This document shows positions 17,846-26,922 of a DNA stretch of 64,000 nucleotides, piece after piece. Source of the stretch: Paenibacillus nasutitermitis. Lineage in GTDB: Bacteria > Bacillota > Bacilli > Paenibacillales > Paenibacillaceae. Numbering within the stretch: position 1 is the stretch's first letter; each line of letters opens with the position of its first letter. The stretch spans positions 62,001 through 126,000 of the forward strand of contig NZ_BMHP01000005.1 in the NCBI RefSeq assembly GCF_014641075.1. Reading direction: 5' to 3'. Both the position numbers and the translations under genes were made by a program. The notes under the pieces were generated by a model. The model worked only from the letters and a program-made list of their open reading frames with translations, was not told where the DNA came from and ran no database searches.

Positions 17846-18802
17846 TTGAATACAACGTTTAACACGGTATCGGAATCTATCTATACCTATGCCTGCCGCG
17901 AGGATGAGCTTTCCTTGTGTCAGATGGAGCTTCGCGCTTTATTTGGCGCCGAGGCGCCGGCCAGCCTTTTCAAGACGGACATTCGGATCGACGTCAGCCG
18001 CAGCCCCTTTATCAAAGAACGTATTGATGTCCTGTACCACGGGGACAAGCTGGCCGATATTTATGAGCAGGTGGAGCAGCTTGATCTGGCCGGGGCGACG
18101 TTCAAAGCCATATTTGTCAAAACAAACGACCTTGCACCGGCGGATAAGGTGGAATATGCCGAGCGCCGCATGATTGAGCGGGAGATCGGCATGCATATCG
18201 AAGGGGAAGCGGATATCAGCCACCCGGATCTTTTATTTGGCATTGTCGCCTTGGGCGGACGCTGGTATTTTGGGCCTTACCACAAAAACACAGCCGTCTG
18301 GCTGCACCATATGAAGAAGCCGCGCAGCTATTCCATTGCGCTGAGCACCCGGGTAGCCCGGGCGGCCGTCAATATTGCCGTTCCCCGCCCGGAAGGAATC
18401 CGGGCGATCGACCCCTGCTGCGGAATCGGCACGGTTCTGGTAGAGGCCTTGTCTATGGGAATCGATATGGTCGGCCGGGATATCAATCATTTTATTGCCC
18501 GTGGAGCACGGGAGAACATCGCCTACTTCAAGCTGGAGGGCGTCGTTACTCGGGGCGATATTGCCGATATTACCGAGACTTATGATGCAGCCATCATTGA
18601 TTTGCCCTATAATCTCTATTCGAAAATCACGCCGGAGGAGCAATTCTCTCTCCTGGTGCACGCAAGACGGATTGCCGCCAGAGTGGTCGTGGTTTCCATT
18701 GAGGCTGTCGACGAAATGATTGAAAACGCCGGCTTTACCATTGTAGACCGCTGTATCGCGAAAAAAGGCTTATTCTCCAGACATCTGCTTCTCTGTGAAT
18801 AA
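17846..18802 (+). CDS. TRM11-like SAM-dependent RNA methyltransferase
   Basis: Residues 1-160 form an N-terminal substrate-binding part. Residues 165-318 are a Rossmann-fold methyltransferase with the SAM loop DPCCGIGT (189-196) and the catalytic DLPYN (252-256). The DPPY/DLPYN motif is typical of exocyclic-amino N-methyltransferases, and the overall layout matches the TRM11-type RNA guanine-N2 methylases of Bacillales. The start is TTG after GAGGATG. The gene ends 16 bases before the convergent UbiD gene. The RNA target is inferred from the family. Confidence 0.82.
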   Translation: MNTTFNTVSESIYTYACREDELSLCQMELRALFGAEAPASLFKTDIRIDVSRSPFIKERIDVLYHGDKLADIYEQVEQLDLAGATFKAIFVKTNDLAPADKVEYAERRMIEREIGMHIEGEADISHPDLLFGIVALGGRWYFGPYHKNTAVWLHHMKKPRSYSIALSTRVARAAVNIAVPRPEGIRAIDPCCGIGTVLVEALSMGIDMVGRDINHFIARGARENIAYFKLEGVVTRGDIADITETYDAAIIDLPYNLYSKITPEEQFSLLVHARRIAARVVVVSIEAVDEMIENAGFTIVDRCIAKKGLFSRHLLLCE

Positions 18803-18818
18803 GCCTGTGGGGCCCTTC

Positions 18819-20657
18819 TCAGGCATGCTTTATTCCGCCGAGACTGGCCCCTTTTGCAAATAATCGCTCAATCTGCTTCTCAACCGCGGGATCCGGTATT
18901 AACGGCGGCGCCTGATGGGGCTTGACGCGGGCATCGATAATCACATTGTCGCAGGCCCAATGCTTGTTCTCATATGCCGCGTTCACCCCGTAAATGTCAT
19001 GGGAAGGATTGCTGCGCGTAAAGGTCGCCCAGAAGAAATTCGCCATATTCGCGCTCAGAAATTCACTGTCGTCGCAAAGGATAATCATCGGGCAGGAAGG
19101 GAGGGGACCTTGGGCTTCAAGTGCGCCGCATAACTCCTGTAATTCCAGCTCTGCCCGGGCATAATCGGTGAACGCCGGCCCCTGCACCGCCACGATGCCC
19201 GGTATGACCAGACGCGCATTGTCAAATCCTCGTATCTCCTTGCATTGGCTGGGAACCTCCCGGCACAGCTCCCGTTTCTTGTCTCCATACGCAGCGAAGA
19301 CGACTTTACTGCCGCTATTGAGGCCCGTTCCCGAATAATCCAGCGTATCGATCGTCGTATTCGTATGAAAATGAAGATCCCGTCGCAAATCGATACGCTC
19401 CAGAATATAAGCCAGGAAATCCGCTTCGCGGTGCGTATCCAGAGGCTGATTTTCTTCTGCCGAAATAAACAGGAACTTGGCCAGGCTCAGTTGGCCTGTC
19501 CCCAGGATCCGATTGGCGATCGTAAGCAGCTCTGCCGGCTGTTTGACCTGCTGATAAGGGGTGTAGCGCTCGCTCCCAATGGCAAAAAGCAGCGGATGTA
19601 CGCCAGCGGCATCGACCGCGTGGACTTCCTTGACGCCGGGAATCTCCTGTTTGATGGCATCGCCCGTCAGCTCATGGATGAGATCGCCGAAGGCCGTATC
19701 CTCCTGCGGCGGACGGCCCACAACCGTGAACGGCCATATGGCGCCCGGCTTGGCATACACCTTGTGGACTTTCATAACAGGGAATGGATGCGTCAGGCTG
19801 TAATAACCCAGATGGTCGCCAAAAGGCCCCTCCGGCTTGGTTTCCCCGGGATGAATCTCGCCGGTAATGACAAAATCGGCATCATTGCTGATACAGAAGC
19901 CGTCTCTGTAGCTGTAGCGGAAACGGCGTCCGGCAAGCAGGCCGTTGAAGGTCATCTCGCTCAAGCCTTCCGGCAGCGGCATGACAGCCGATAACGTATG
20001 CGCCGGAGGCCCGCCGACAAAACAGCTCACCTTCAGCGGATTTCCTTGTCTGACAGCTTTCTCCTGATGGACGCCGATCCCGCGGTGTATCTGATAATGC
20101 AGTCCGACTTCCTTGTCCAGCTCATACTCATTGCCACTGAGCTGGACGCGGTACATGCCAAGGTTGGAATTCATAATTCCCGGCTTATCCGGGTCTTCCG
20201 TATACACCTGGGGCAGAGTGATGAAGGCGCCTCCGTCCATCGGCCAGTGCTGAATGAGCGGAAGATCGGAGATCCGGATCTCCTGCGCCGCTGCCGGCAG
20301 GCTGCCTGATTTCTTCAGGGGCAGGGCTTTCCACGCCGCAAGTCCCGTTCCGACATGCTTGAACGGGTTTTTCAAGGCTTGCATGGGATCGCTGCGCAGC
20401 GCCATTACACTCTGCACGGCATCCCAGGTCTGCCGGAAAATAAACTTGCTGCGCTCTACGGTGCCGAACAGGTTCGAGACCGCGCGAAACCGCGAGCCTT
20501 TGACACGTTCAAACAGCAGTGCGGGACCCCCTGCTGCGTATACCTTCATGTGAATCGCAGCCATCTCCAGATAGGGGTCCACTTCCTCGCGGATGCGGAC
20601 CAAATGACCATGCTTCTCCAAATCGATGATGCAATCTTCCAAGCTGCGATAAATCAT
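18819..20657 (-). CDS. UbiD-family decarboxylase (prenylated-FMN dependent)
   Basis: A roughly 612-residue cytosolic decarboxylase for aromatic or alpha,beta-unsaturated acids. Family signatures include the N-terminal YRSLEDCIIDLEKHG, the central PEGPFGDHLGYYS (metal/prFMN site Glu region), the VVGRPPQEDTAFGDLIHELT strand and the C-terminal DDSEFLSANMANFFWATFTRSNPSHDIYG segment. I choose ATG 20657 because GGAG lies seven bases upstream; the frame runs on to 20726 without a better site. No UbiX flavin prenyltransferase gene is in the window. The length fits the long menaquinone-type UbiD group of Bacillales, but the substrate is uncertain. Confidence 0.85.
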   Translation of the reverse strand: MIYRSLEDCIIDLEKHGHLVRIREEVDPYLEMAAIHMKVYAAGGPALLFERVKGSRFRAVSNLFGTVERSKFIFRQTWDAVQSVMALRSDPMQALKNPFKHVGTGLAAWKALPLKKSGSLPAAAQEIRISDLPLIQHWPMDGGAFITLPQVYTEDPDKPGIMNSNLGMYRVQLSGNEYELDKEVGLHYQIHRGIGVHQEKAVRQGNPLKVSCFVGGPPAHTLSAVMPLPEGLSEMTFNGLLAGRRFRYSYRDGFCISNDADFVITGEIHPGETKPEGPFGDHLGYYSLTHPFPVMKVHKVYAKPGAIWPFTVVGRPPQEDTAFGDLIHELTGDAIKQEIPGVKEVHAVDAAGVHPLLFAIGSERYTPYQQVKQPAELLTIANRILGTGQLSLAKFLFISAEENQPLDTHREADFLAYILERIDLRRDLHFHTNTTIDTLDYSGTGLNSGSKVVFAAYGDKKRELCREVPSQCKEIRGFDNARLVIPGIVAVQGPAFTDYARAELELQELCGALEAQGPLPSCPMIILCDDSEFLSANMANFFWATFTRSNPSHDIYGVNAAYENKHWACDNVIIDARVKPHQAPPLIPDPAVEKQIERLFAKGASLGGIKHA

Positions 20658-20989
20658 GGATAGGCTCCAATCTCCAATAAAATTTATGTATCGATTCATC
20701 CCCCTTGTTGGGGCTTGTCGGACCATGGGATAAGATGTACTGATGCATTCAGTTAAAACGAATTACAAAGGGTTGTCAAGCGATGCGGCCCCCGTTGCCT
20801 TGCGGGAAGTGATCCGGCAGGACCGGTTCATTCGATATATTTACAGAGGGAAGCGTTATCCCGTCAAGAGCTGCGTGCGGTGCGTTGAGTTCGGTCGGCC
20901 AATTTTGTACAAAAACACCCCAACCGCTGGTTGCGGTTGGGGTGCGGCTGCGGTGGTTGTGCAGCTTTAGCTAGTTACCCCTGAAAAAG
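20658..20989. other. Spacer upstream of the UbiD gene; mostly featureless
   Basis: It holds the upstream region of the UbiD gene, a short plus-strand open frame (20743-20970) whose translation I do not recognise, and a strong minus-oriented terminator at 20911-20944. Confidence 0.5.
20911..20944 (-). terminator. Terminator facing the GntR/LacI regulator
   Basis: Arms CACCCCAACCGC (20916-20927) and 20933-20944 are perfectly complementary, followed on the minus strand by GTTTTTG. It lies 285 bases after the regulator stop; the intervening DNA is a transposase remnant, so the terminator may once have been much closer or may belong to the element. Confidence 0.82.
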
Positions 20990-21228
20990 TCCGCATTAGA
21001 AAATGTGGACACGGGTGACTTTGATATCGGAGGGGTGGCTTCCCCTGGTGTCCCCGTTCACCTCGTTTTGGAGCATTGTTGCTGCTCTTTGCAGGGTTGC
21101 TCGAGAATCCACGGTCAGTGGCCACGGCTTGCGGCGCTTTGCCGAATCGTTCGATATGCGCTTCAATGGCGGGAACAACATAACACAATATTCGCCCTGC
21201 GAGATCGCGGCGCCCTTTCAAGGGAATA
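20990..21228 (-). pseudogene. C-terminal fragment of an ISNCY-like DDE transposase
   Basis: Read on the minus strand, about 80 codons give the block GRILCYVVPAIEAHIERFGK followed by APQAVATDRGFSS, which resembles the catalytic C-terminal part of ISNCY-type transposases (the Asp of ATDRGF would be a catalytic acid). It then degenerates into KRGERGHQGKPPLR without the final Glu-containing segment. It begins abruptly at the regulator stop codon (21229) and has no start or inverted repeat. A matching remnant facing the other way lies at 24946-25197. Exact IS family is uncertain. Confidence 0.55.
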
Positions 21229-22359
21229 TTACTCCTGAGCCAGCGGTGCTGTGCTTTCCCTGAGAATAAGTCGCGGAGCAATGATAGAGCCTGGGTGGCT
21301 TCCGCCTGGATGCTTAATAAGAATTTCAGCGGCCTGAATTCCAAAAAGAAGCATATTCTGGTCTACCGAAGTAAGCCGGGGGATCGACCACTGTCCGGCA
21401 GGGTGCCCATCATAACCCATAATACTGATATCCTGCGGCACTCGAAGCCCTAAATCCCCGGCCGCTTTCAAGGCGCCGAGTGCCTTGTAATCGCTTGTCA
21501 CGAACAAAGCGGTAGGAGGCTGAGGCTGCTTCATTAGCGCCATAAACCCTTCATAGCCCGACTCCCAGGTTTCTTCCAAGGCCTCTTTAACCCAAACCAG
21601 ATCCGGGTCGTAAGAAATGCTGTAATTATCAAGCGCCATGCGGTAACCCTGAAGCCGGAGTGAAAATTCCATGTTTAACTCTACTATTGATTTTCCCGTT
21701 AGAATAATCCCGATTCGTTTATGGCCCAAATCAAGCAAATGCTTGGCAGCCATATACCCTCCCGCCATGTTGTCGCCCGCCACATTCGGTATCTCCAAAT
21801 CAGGGACATAAAATTGGATCGTAACCAGATATTTCTTTTCCCGCTTCCATTGCTCCATCGTATCCGTCATCTTGGATTGCCTGGTATTCAGCAGAGCAAA
21901 AAGTATGTATCCAGCCTCGGTATCATTGGGGAGCAGCGGACTATCACCGATATCCAATATGGAAAAATCGAGGTTATATTTGGCACAAACCTGTTCGATT
22001 CCAGTTAGCATAGACATATACAATTGCTGATACAGAATACCGGTGCGGACATGGCTGTGTACGAAATAAACTTTTTTAACCGGTGATGGAATATTCATAA
22101 GCGCCTTGCTGGTCTGCGGCCCACTGAATGCTTTAATAAAGCTTCCTTTTTTACGGATGCGTATGACAAAATCTTCATCCACCAGTACAGCCAGCGCCTT
22201 GCGTATCGTCATTTCACTTGTACTGTAAATTTGAGCCAATTCCATCTGCGAAGGAATCGGGTCATTGGGGAGCAACTCTCCGCGGCTTATTTTTCGTTTA
22301 AAATCATCGGCAATTTTGCGATATAACGGTTTTTTAACGTTTAAGGTCAATGGACTCAC
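21229..22359 (-). CDS. GntR-type helix-turn-helix / LacI-type sugar-sensing transcription regulator
   Basis: Residues 5-75 are a GntR winged helix (PLYRKIADDFKRKISRGELL, IPSQMELAQIYSTSEMTIRKAL). Residues 90-376 are a periplasmic-binding-like LacI sensor domain (GYMAAKHLLDLGHKRIGII, TALFVTSDYKALGALKAAGDLG, ISIMGYDGHP). This AraR-like architecture represses sugar genes until ligand binds. It is divergent from the secreted hydrolase at 22577, with repeat motifs in the gap, so that gene and itself are the likely targets. ATG is the start. The stop directly abuts a transposase remnant, so the last residues could have been altered by the insertion. Confidence 0.88.
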   Translation of the reverse strand: MSPLTLNVKKPLYRKIADDFKRKISRGELLPNDPIPSQMELAQIYSTSEMTIRKALAVLVDEDFVIRIRKKGSFIKAFSGPQTSKALMNIPSPVKKVYFVHSHVRTGILYQQLYMSMLTGIEQVCAKYNLDFSILDIGDSPLLPNDTEAGYILFALLNTRQSKMTDTMEQWKREKKYLVTIQFYVPDLEIPNVAGDNMAGGYMAAKHLLDLGHKRIGIILTGKSIVELNMEFSLRLQGYRMALDNYSISYDPDLVWVKEALEETWESGYEGFMALMKQPQPPTALFVTSDYKALGALKAAGDLGLRVPQDISIMGYDGHPAGQWSIPRLTSVDQNMLLFGIQAAEILIKHPGGSHPGSIIAPRLILRESTAPLAQE

Positions 22360-22387
22360 TCCCGCATCAACGGCATTGTTGCTTAAA

Positions 22388-22541
22388 GTATACAGAAATA
22401 AGGACCAGTACTCAATTATTTAGGATTTATTTTAATTAATAAAGATATATTGTAATCAAGGATATTTTTATTTAATAAAGATATTTATGTTTTGCCTGAA
22501 AATGATAAAATTTTAGACGTAGCCAAGTTTGTATACGCTAC
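22388..22541. promoter_or_regulatory. Candidate operator region between the GntR/LacI regulator and the hydrolase gene
   Basis: The A+T-rich gap contains a perfect 13-bp direct repeat, TTAATAAAGATAT, at 22436-22448 and 22472-22484, two GTATAC hexamers at 22388-22393 and 22531-22536, and an inverted GTAGC/GCTAC pair (22519-22523, 22537-22541) around the second hexamer. These are reasonable binding sites for the divergent regulator; which one is used cannot be told. Confidence 0.4.
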
Positions 22542-22576
22542 CAAAATGAGTATCTAATCAAAAGGAGCTGATTGAA

Positions 22577-24862
22577 ATGAAACAGGAAAAGGAATCGGTT
22601 GAGAAGGGGATCAGGCGTAAATGGTGGCAACGCTCATTCCCGATTTCAATGATGATTCTGCTGGCGATTGTCTTTACAACGTCTTCGGCAGCTGCCGCGC
22701 CAACCGGTTCATTCAATATTGGTGCCTACTGGCAACCGCCTACTGCAGGACCAGCTTATTCGACTGACATGAACACGAACGCTAACTGGTTAGCGATTAA
22801 AAACGCCAATATCGATACCGTGATGGCAATTGAATCAGAAAGTTTGATGACCAAAGCTACAAATGAAAGCGGTATCAACTTTAGCAATGCCAACAATGTT
22901 ACACTTATGGCAACGGATGGAGGAATTTACGGCAAAGAAACTTTCACTGCCGCTGATATTACAGCGTTGAACAACAAAATACTTCCCTACAAAAATGATC
23001 CTCGAGTCAAAGGTCTTAATCTCAAGGACGAACCGGGCGGATGGAATTTGGAAGGATATGCGAACACCTATAAACAAGCCAAATTGTTTGCTCCTGATTT
23101 ATCCTATTATGTCAACTTGCTTGCTTATAAAGCTGAAAGATCCGAAAGTGATTCTTTAGGGGCTCCAGGCGGAAAGCTGTTTCTTAGTAATTCGGCCGCA
23201 AGAGGAAGCGGTACTTTTGTTACAGCACAGCAGTCGCTCGGTCAAACATTCAAGATGCCTGCCGATGTCAGTTATCTACACAGCATGCAATTTTACCTGG
23301 ATGCTGTTCAGTGGTCAAGCAATGAAATGCTTTCATTGAAAATATGGGACAGTCCGGCAAAAACCACCAAGCTTGCGCAAGCTGATGTATGGGGATATGC
23401 CAGTGCCACCACGGGTCAGCAATATAAATATTACCCGATATTTACATTGGATGTTCAACTGACGGCAAATACGACTTATTATTGGGAACTGACTCACAAT
23501 GGCGGCGGCGACAATTCCGTTGGTTGGGTGACTTCATCACCAACCGGTACCAGCACGAATCCGGATGGTACTGCTTACGTAAATGGAGTGGTTAAAAATT
23601 ATGATTTCTACTACAAACTATATACAAGACGACCGAATACGCCGGATATAAAGGTCAATCCGCCAGTGGGCAGTGGCGATTACATTCGTTCCAATCAATC
23701 GTTCGGCCAAACCTTTACAACATCTTCCAACGTCAACCGTTTCTTATATTATATTCAACCCTATATCGATCCTGTTCTTTGGAATGGTCAAGCTCTGACG
23801 ATTACCCTATGGGACAGTCCGTCCAAAACGAATAAGATTGCCGTATCAAAAACGCTCACTTCATCAAACTCCGGACTTATGCCGATTTTTTATATTGCTG
23901 CAAAATTGAGCTCAAATACGTCATATTACTGGGAGATTACAAGCAACTCCAGCTCTAATGTAGGCTGGATGGTATATTCTTCATCCAGTGTATACGCAGG
24001 TGGAACAGCTTATAAGAATGGGGTTCAGCAAGCGAATTCCGATATATGGTTTAATGCCCGCTTCGGCAGCGAATACGAGAACTATGTGGATGACTGGGTA
24101 GACTATAGCGGTGCCGACTTTATTCAATTCGATAACTATCCATTCATGGGCGGCCCGAGCGACGATGCCAATTATTTTCTCAATATTGAGCTGATTCGCG
24201 ACAGAGCGATTGACAAAAATGTGAAGTACGGCGCATTCCTCCAATCCGTAGGGATCACAGACAGCAACACGGGGGCTGTAAGATATCGCAATCCAAACCT
24301 GAATGAAAAGCGATATAACGTATATACTCACCTGGCTTATGGCTTTAAAAATATGTATTGGTTTACGTATTGGCGTCCGCAAACAAATGGCTGGGGTGAA
24401 GTATTTAACGGCTCGCCTGTCGATTTTAACGGAACTCAGTTGGCGGCATACGCGCATATTCAAACTTTAAACAGTGAAATGAAGAATTTGGGGACAACTT
24501 TAAAGGATTTGACATCCCAAGCTGTCTATCATACTGGGCTTAATAAGCCCCGGGGAACGACCGGCATCCCGGCCAGCTTCTTTATCAGGCCGCAGGATAT
24601 GAATGAAACAACGGTAACAGGTTACTTCACCAACACACACGGGCGCAAATACATTATGTTGGTAAATCGCGAGTATAATTTCGTTAAGACCAATATTCCC
24701 TTTAACTTAAATCCAAAACCGGCCACGTTAACGGAAATCTCAAAGACTACCGGAGCTGAGGTCCCGCTCGTGCAAGGCACTTATACAGCCGGTACCGGTG
24801 TTCTGAACATCACTTTGGCGCAAGGTGAAGGAAGATTGTTTGCACTGCCGATCGGGTATTAA
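22577..24862 (+). CDS. Secreted TIM-barrel glycoside hydrolase interrupted by two beta modules
   Basis: A signal peptide (hydrophobic 22-38, AAA-AP cleavage near 41) precedes the first half of a clan-A-like barrel (45-190), with LNLKDEPGGW placing a likely acid/base Glu152. Residues 212-350 and 371-496 are two copies of a beta module (S-GQTF, ITLWDSPSKT, NTSYYWE, VGW). The barrel then resumes (499-700) with SGADFIQFDNYPFMGG and MYWFTYWRPQTNGW, followed by a C-terminal beta domain. No precise GH family is recognised; the barrel resembles beta-galactosidase-like families. Base composition is clearly more A+T-rich than neighbouring housekeeping genes. AAAGGAG precedes ATG. It is flanked with its divergent regulator by transposase remnants. 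Confidence 0.7.
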   Translation: MKQEKESVEKGIRRKWWQRSFPISMMILLAIVFTTSSAAAAPTGSFNIGAYWQPPTAGPAYSTDMNTNANWLAIKNANIDTVMAIESESLMTKATNESGINFSNANNVTLMATDGGIYGKETFTAADITALNNKILPYKNDPRVKGLNLKDEPGGWNLEGYANTYKQAKLFAPDLSYYVNLLAYKAERSESDSLGAPGGKLFLSNSAARGSGTFVTAQQSLGQTFKMPADVSYLHSMQFYLDAVQWSSNEMLSLKIWDSPAKTTKLAQADVWGYASATTGQQYKYYPIFTLDVQLTANTTYYWELTHNGGGDNSVGWVTSSPTGTSTNPDGTAYVNGVVKNYDFYYKLYTRRPNTPDIKVNPPVGSGDYIRSNQSFGQTFTTSSNVNRFLYYIQPYIDPVLWNGQALTITLWDSPSKTNKIAVSKTLTSSNSGLMPIFYIAAKLSSNTSYYWEITSNSSSNVGWMVYSSSSVYAGGTAYKNGVQQANSDIWFNARFGSEYENYVDDWVDYSGADFIQFDNYPFMGGPSDDANYFLNIELIRDRAIDKNVKYGAFLQSVGITDSNTGAVRYRNPNLNEKRYNVYTHLAYGFKNMYWFTYWRPQTNGWGEVFNGSPVDFNGTQLAAYAHIQTLNSEMKNLGTTLKDLTSQAVYHTGLNKPRGTTGIPASFFIRPQDMNETTVTGYFTNTHGRKYIMLVNREYNFVKTNIPFNLNPKPATLTEISKTTGAEVPLVQGTYTAGTGVLNITLAQGEGRLFALPIGY

Positions 24863-24880
24863 ATTCAATAATGTATCATG

Positions 24881-24916
24881 GAAGAGGCGCTGTTATAGGC
24901 CTCTTCGCTTGTTTGT
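24881..24916 (+). terminator. Terminator after the TIM-barrel hydrolase gene
   Basis: Arms GAAGAGGC (24881-24888) and GCCTCTTC (24899-24906) with a ten-base loop and a short T-rich tail (GCTTGTTTG), 19 bases after the stop. Confidence 0.7.
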
Positions 24917-24945
24917 ACTCAGAAATAGCGTGTGAAACAGCACCG

Positions 24946-25197
24946 CGAAAACCGCTTTATTGGGCAACGCTGCCGGAAGCTGTCCGCAAGTTGCCGGCGG
25001 AACTTGCCTTCATCGATTAACTGTTAGACGATGAACATTTTCTTCAGCCATTTGTGGAACTGCACCCAAAGGCAAGAAAAGCGGTCGTTCAACCTATGGT
25101 CAAGGGCTACGGCCTTTACGAAGGGAGTCCGTCCGATGACGAATTGCTGATTCCGGCGGTAGAGGCGCATACGAAACTTTATCAGGAGCAACTAGCT
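24946..25197 (+). pseudogene. Internally deleted ISNCY-like transposase remnant
   Basis: One plus-strand frame reads WATLPEAVRKLPAELAFID, a TAA stop, then LLDDEHFLQPF, the usual N-terminus of an ISNCY-type transposase. It jumps directly into VQPMVKGYGLYEGSPSDDEL and PAVEAHTKLYQEQL, which belong to the later catalytic half. The middle is gone, and it ends in the 3' end of larC. The related fragment at 20990-21228 faces it across the regulator/hydrolase pair. Confidence 0.6.
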
Positions 25198-26922
25198 AAG
25201 CGCACGTGCCGAAACATATTCCTCGCCCACCGATACGGCAAGCCTGTACATCTCCTGAAAGGGAATCCCATTCTCTCGTGCCGCTTTTGCCACATCCTCG
25301 TATTCGGGGGAAAAGCGGAATACCCGGCCATCCCGGATCGCCAGCTTCATTCGGATGGAACCGTACCCGGTTGTGACAACAGCCATCTCCCGCTTCAGAA
25401 TCCGTCTGGCCCATTTCGTCCGGCGTAAGCCAAGCGTAGTCGTCTCCAGCAGCAGCGTGTCCTCACAGCGCTGCAGTGCGGCTTCAGGCGTCAATACGGT
25501 GACCAGGGTCGCCGGACGGTTCTTCTTCATATAGACGGGCGTATAAAACACATCTACAGCTCCGGCCTCGAACAGCCGGTCCATGACGTACCCCAGCGCC
25601 TCGCCTGTCATATCGTCCAATTGCGCTTCGATGACCATAATGGAATCCTCGTCATCGGTGTTTGCCTGCTCCATCAACAGCGCCCGGATCACATTGGGAT
25701 GGGCGAATTCCTTGGTTCCTGCGCCATAACCGATTCTCTCAATCGCCAGAGCCGGCAGATCGCCGAAGCCTTTGGCAAGTGCCTTCAAAATCCCGGCGCC
25801 GGTCGGCGTTGTCAGCTCGCCAGCCACATCCAGCTTGGCAAGTGGAATGCCAATCAGTATTTCCGCTGTTGCCGGAGCCGGAATCGGATACAGGCCATGC
25901 GCCATCCGGAGTTTTCCGTGGCCGGTTGGCACTGGAGAAGCATAAATCTCGTCAACACCCAGATCCTCCAGAGCGAGACAAACGCCGATGGTATCGATAA
26001 TGGAGTCCATTGCCCCCACCTCATGAAAATGAACCTCTTCCGGACTCATTCCATGAATCTTCCCTTCTGCCTTGGCAATGGTCTGAAAAATGGCCGTACT
26101 GCGCTGCTTCACCCGTCCAGGCAGGGAACTCTCCCCGATCATCCGCAAAATATCCGACGCCTTGCGGTGATGGTGGTCGTGATCATGTGAATGCTCATGC
26201 CCGTGGCTGTGACTGTGATCATGATGGCTGTGACCATGATCGCCATTATGGGTATGCTCATGGCTGTGGCTATGGGCGTGGTCATGGCTGTGATCGTGAT
26301 CATGAGTATGCTCATGACTGTGGCCATGGCTGTGATCGCCATCATGAGTATGCCCATGACTGTGACTGTGATCGCCATCATGAGTATGCCCATGTCCGTG
26401 GCTGTGGTCATGGCTGTGGTCATGTTCATGACTGTGGTCGCGATCATGACCGTGGCTGTGGCCGTGGTCATGGCCATGATCGTGATCATGAGTATGTTCA
26501 TGACTGTGGCCGTGGCTGTGATCGCCATCATGAGTATGCCCATGACTGTGACTGTGATCGCCATCATGAGTATGCCCATGTCCGTGGCTGTGGTCATGGC
26601 TGTGGTCATGTTCATGACTGTGGTCGCGATCATGACCGTGGCTGTGGCCGTGGTCATGGCTATGATCGTGATTATGACGGTGTTGGCTCAGTTGCGAACC
26701 ATCCCCTTCATGTTCCATGCCTTGCCCGCCGATATGCAGGCGCAGCTTCTTCGCCGAAATCCCTTTTTTGATGACGGAATCGACAGCCACGCTGAAAGGA
26801 TCAATGGGCAGCGCCTTCAGATGGCCTTCAATGTAAGAGAGGTCTGCACCCAAGTCGATTAATGCCGCTAGTGTCATATCTCCGGCAATACCGGAAATAC
26901 AGTCCAAATAAAGTACCTTCAC
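25192..26922 (-). CDS. larC: LarC, nickel-inserting pyridinium-3,5-bisthiocarboxylate mononucleotide cyclometallase, with giant His-rich insert
   Basis: LarC inserts Ni into the pincer cofactor precursor made by LarB and LarE. The N-terminus (LYLDCISGIAGDMTLAALIDLG) and the C-terminal half (EVHFHEVGAMDSIIDTIGVCLAL, TPTGAGILKAL, MIVIEAQLDDMTGEALG, VTVLTPEAALQR, TTLGLRR) are canonical. Here one continuous frame encodes what in Lactobacillus plantarum is split into larC1/larC2 and joined by frameshifting. Residues 81-252 are an insert with about 80 histidines alternating with Asp, Ser, Gly and Glu, presumably a Ni store; it contains a 62-residue tandem duplication. The start ATG overlaps the larB stop by four bases. 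The stop borders a transposase remnant. Confidence 0.95.
   Translation of the reverse strand: MKVLYLDCISGIAGDMTLAALIDLGADLSYIEGHLKALPIDPFSVAVDSVIKKGISAKKLRLHIGGQGMEHEGDGSQLSQHRHNHDHSHDHGHSHGHDRDHSHEHDHSHDHSHGHGHTHDGDHSHSHGHTHDGDHSHGHSHEHTHDHDHGHDHGHSHGHDRDHSHEHDHSHDHSHGHGHTHDGDHSHSHGHTHDGDHSHGHSHEHTHDHDHSHDHAHSHSHEHTHNGDHGHSHHDHSHSHGHEHSHDHDHHHRKASDILRMIGESSLPGRVKQRSTAIFQTIAKAEGKIHGMSPEEVHFHEVGAMDSIIDTIGVCLALEDLGVDEIYASPVPTGHGKLRMAHGLYPIPAPATAEILIGIPLAKLDVAGELTTPTGAGILKALAKGFGDLPALAIERIGYGAGTKEFAHPNVIRALLMEQANTDDEDSIMVIEAQLDDMTGEALGYVMDRLFEAGAVDVFYTPVYMKKNRPATLVTVLTPEAALQRCEDTLLLETTTLGLRRTKWARRILKREMAVVTTGYGSIRMKLAIRDGRVFRFSPEYEDVAKAARENGIPFQEMYRLAVSVGEEYVSARALS
26287..26658 (-). repeat. 186-bp tandem direct repeat inside larC
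   Basis: Two adjacent, nearly identical 186-bp units (26473-26658 and 26287-26472) encode LarC residues 89-150 and 151-212. Both carry HDRDHSHEHD, GHTHDGDHSHSHGHT and GHSHEHT. Lower-order His-Asp/His-Ser codon repeats surround them. In-frame unit length suggests expansion and contraction without loss of function. Confidence 0.88.

Noticed and set aside
20743..20970. 75-codon plus-strand frame after the UbiD gene
   Set aside because: It reads through the terminator hairpin into unrelated sequence, has no recognisable family, and lacks a ribosome site.
26150..26700. CRISPR-like repetitive appearance
   Set aside because: Repeats are contiguous, in-frame codon repeats within larC; there are no unique spacers or cas genes.
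26191..26862. Long plus-strand frame of Met/Val/Ala repeats opposite the His-rich part of larC
   Set aside because: It is the antisense of the His-Asp codon repeats. Low-complexity sequence opens all frames; no ribosome site or family.
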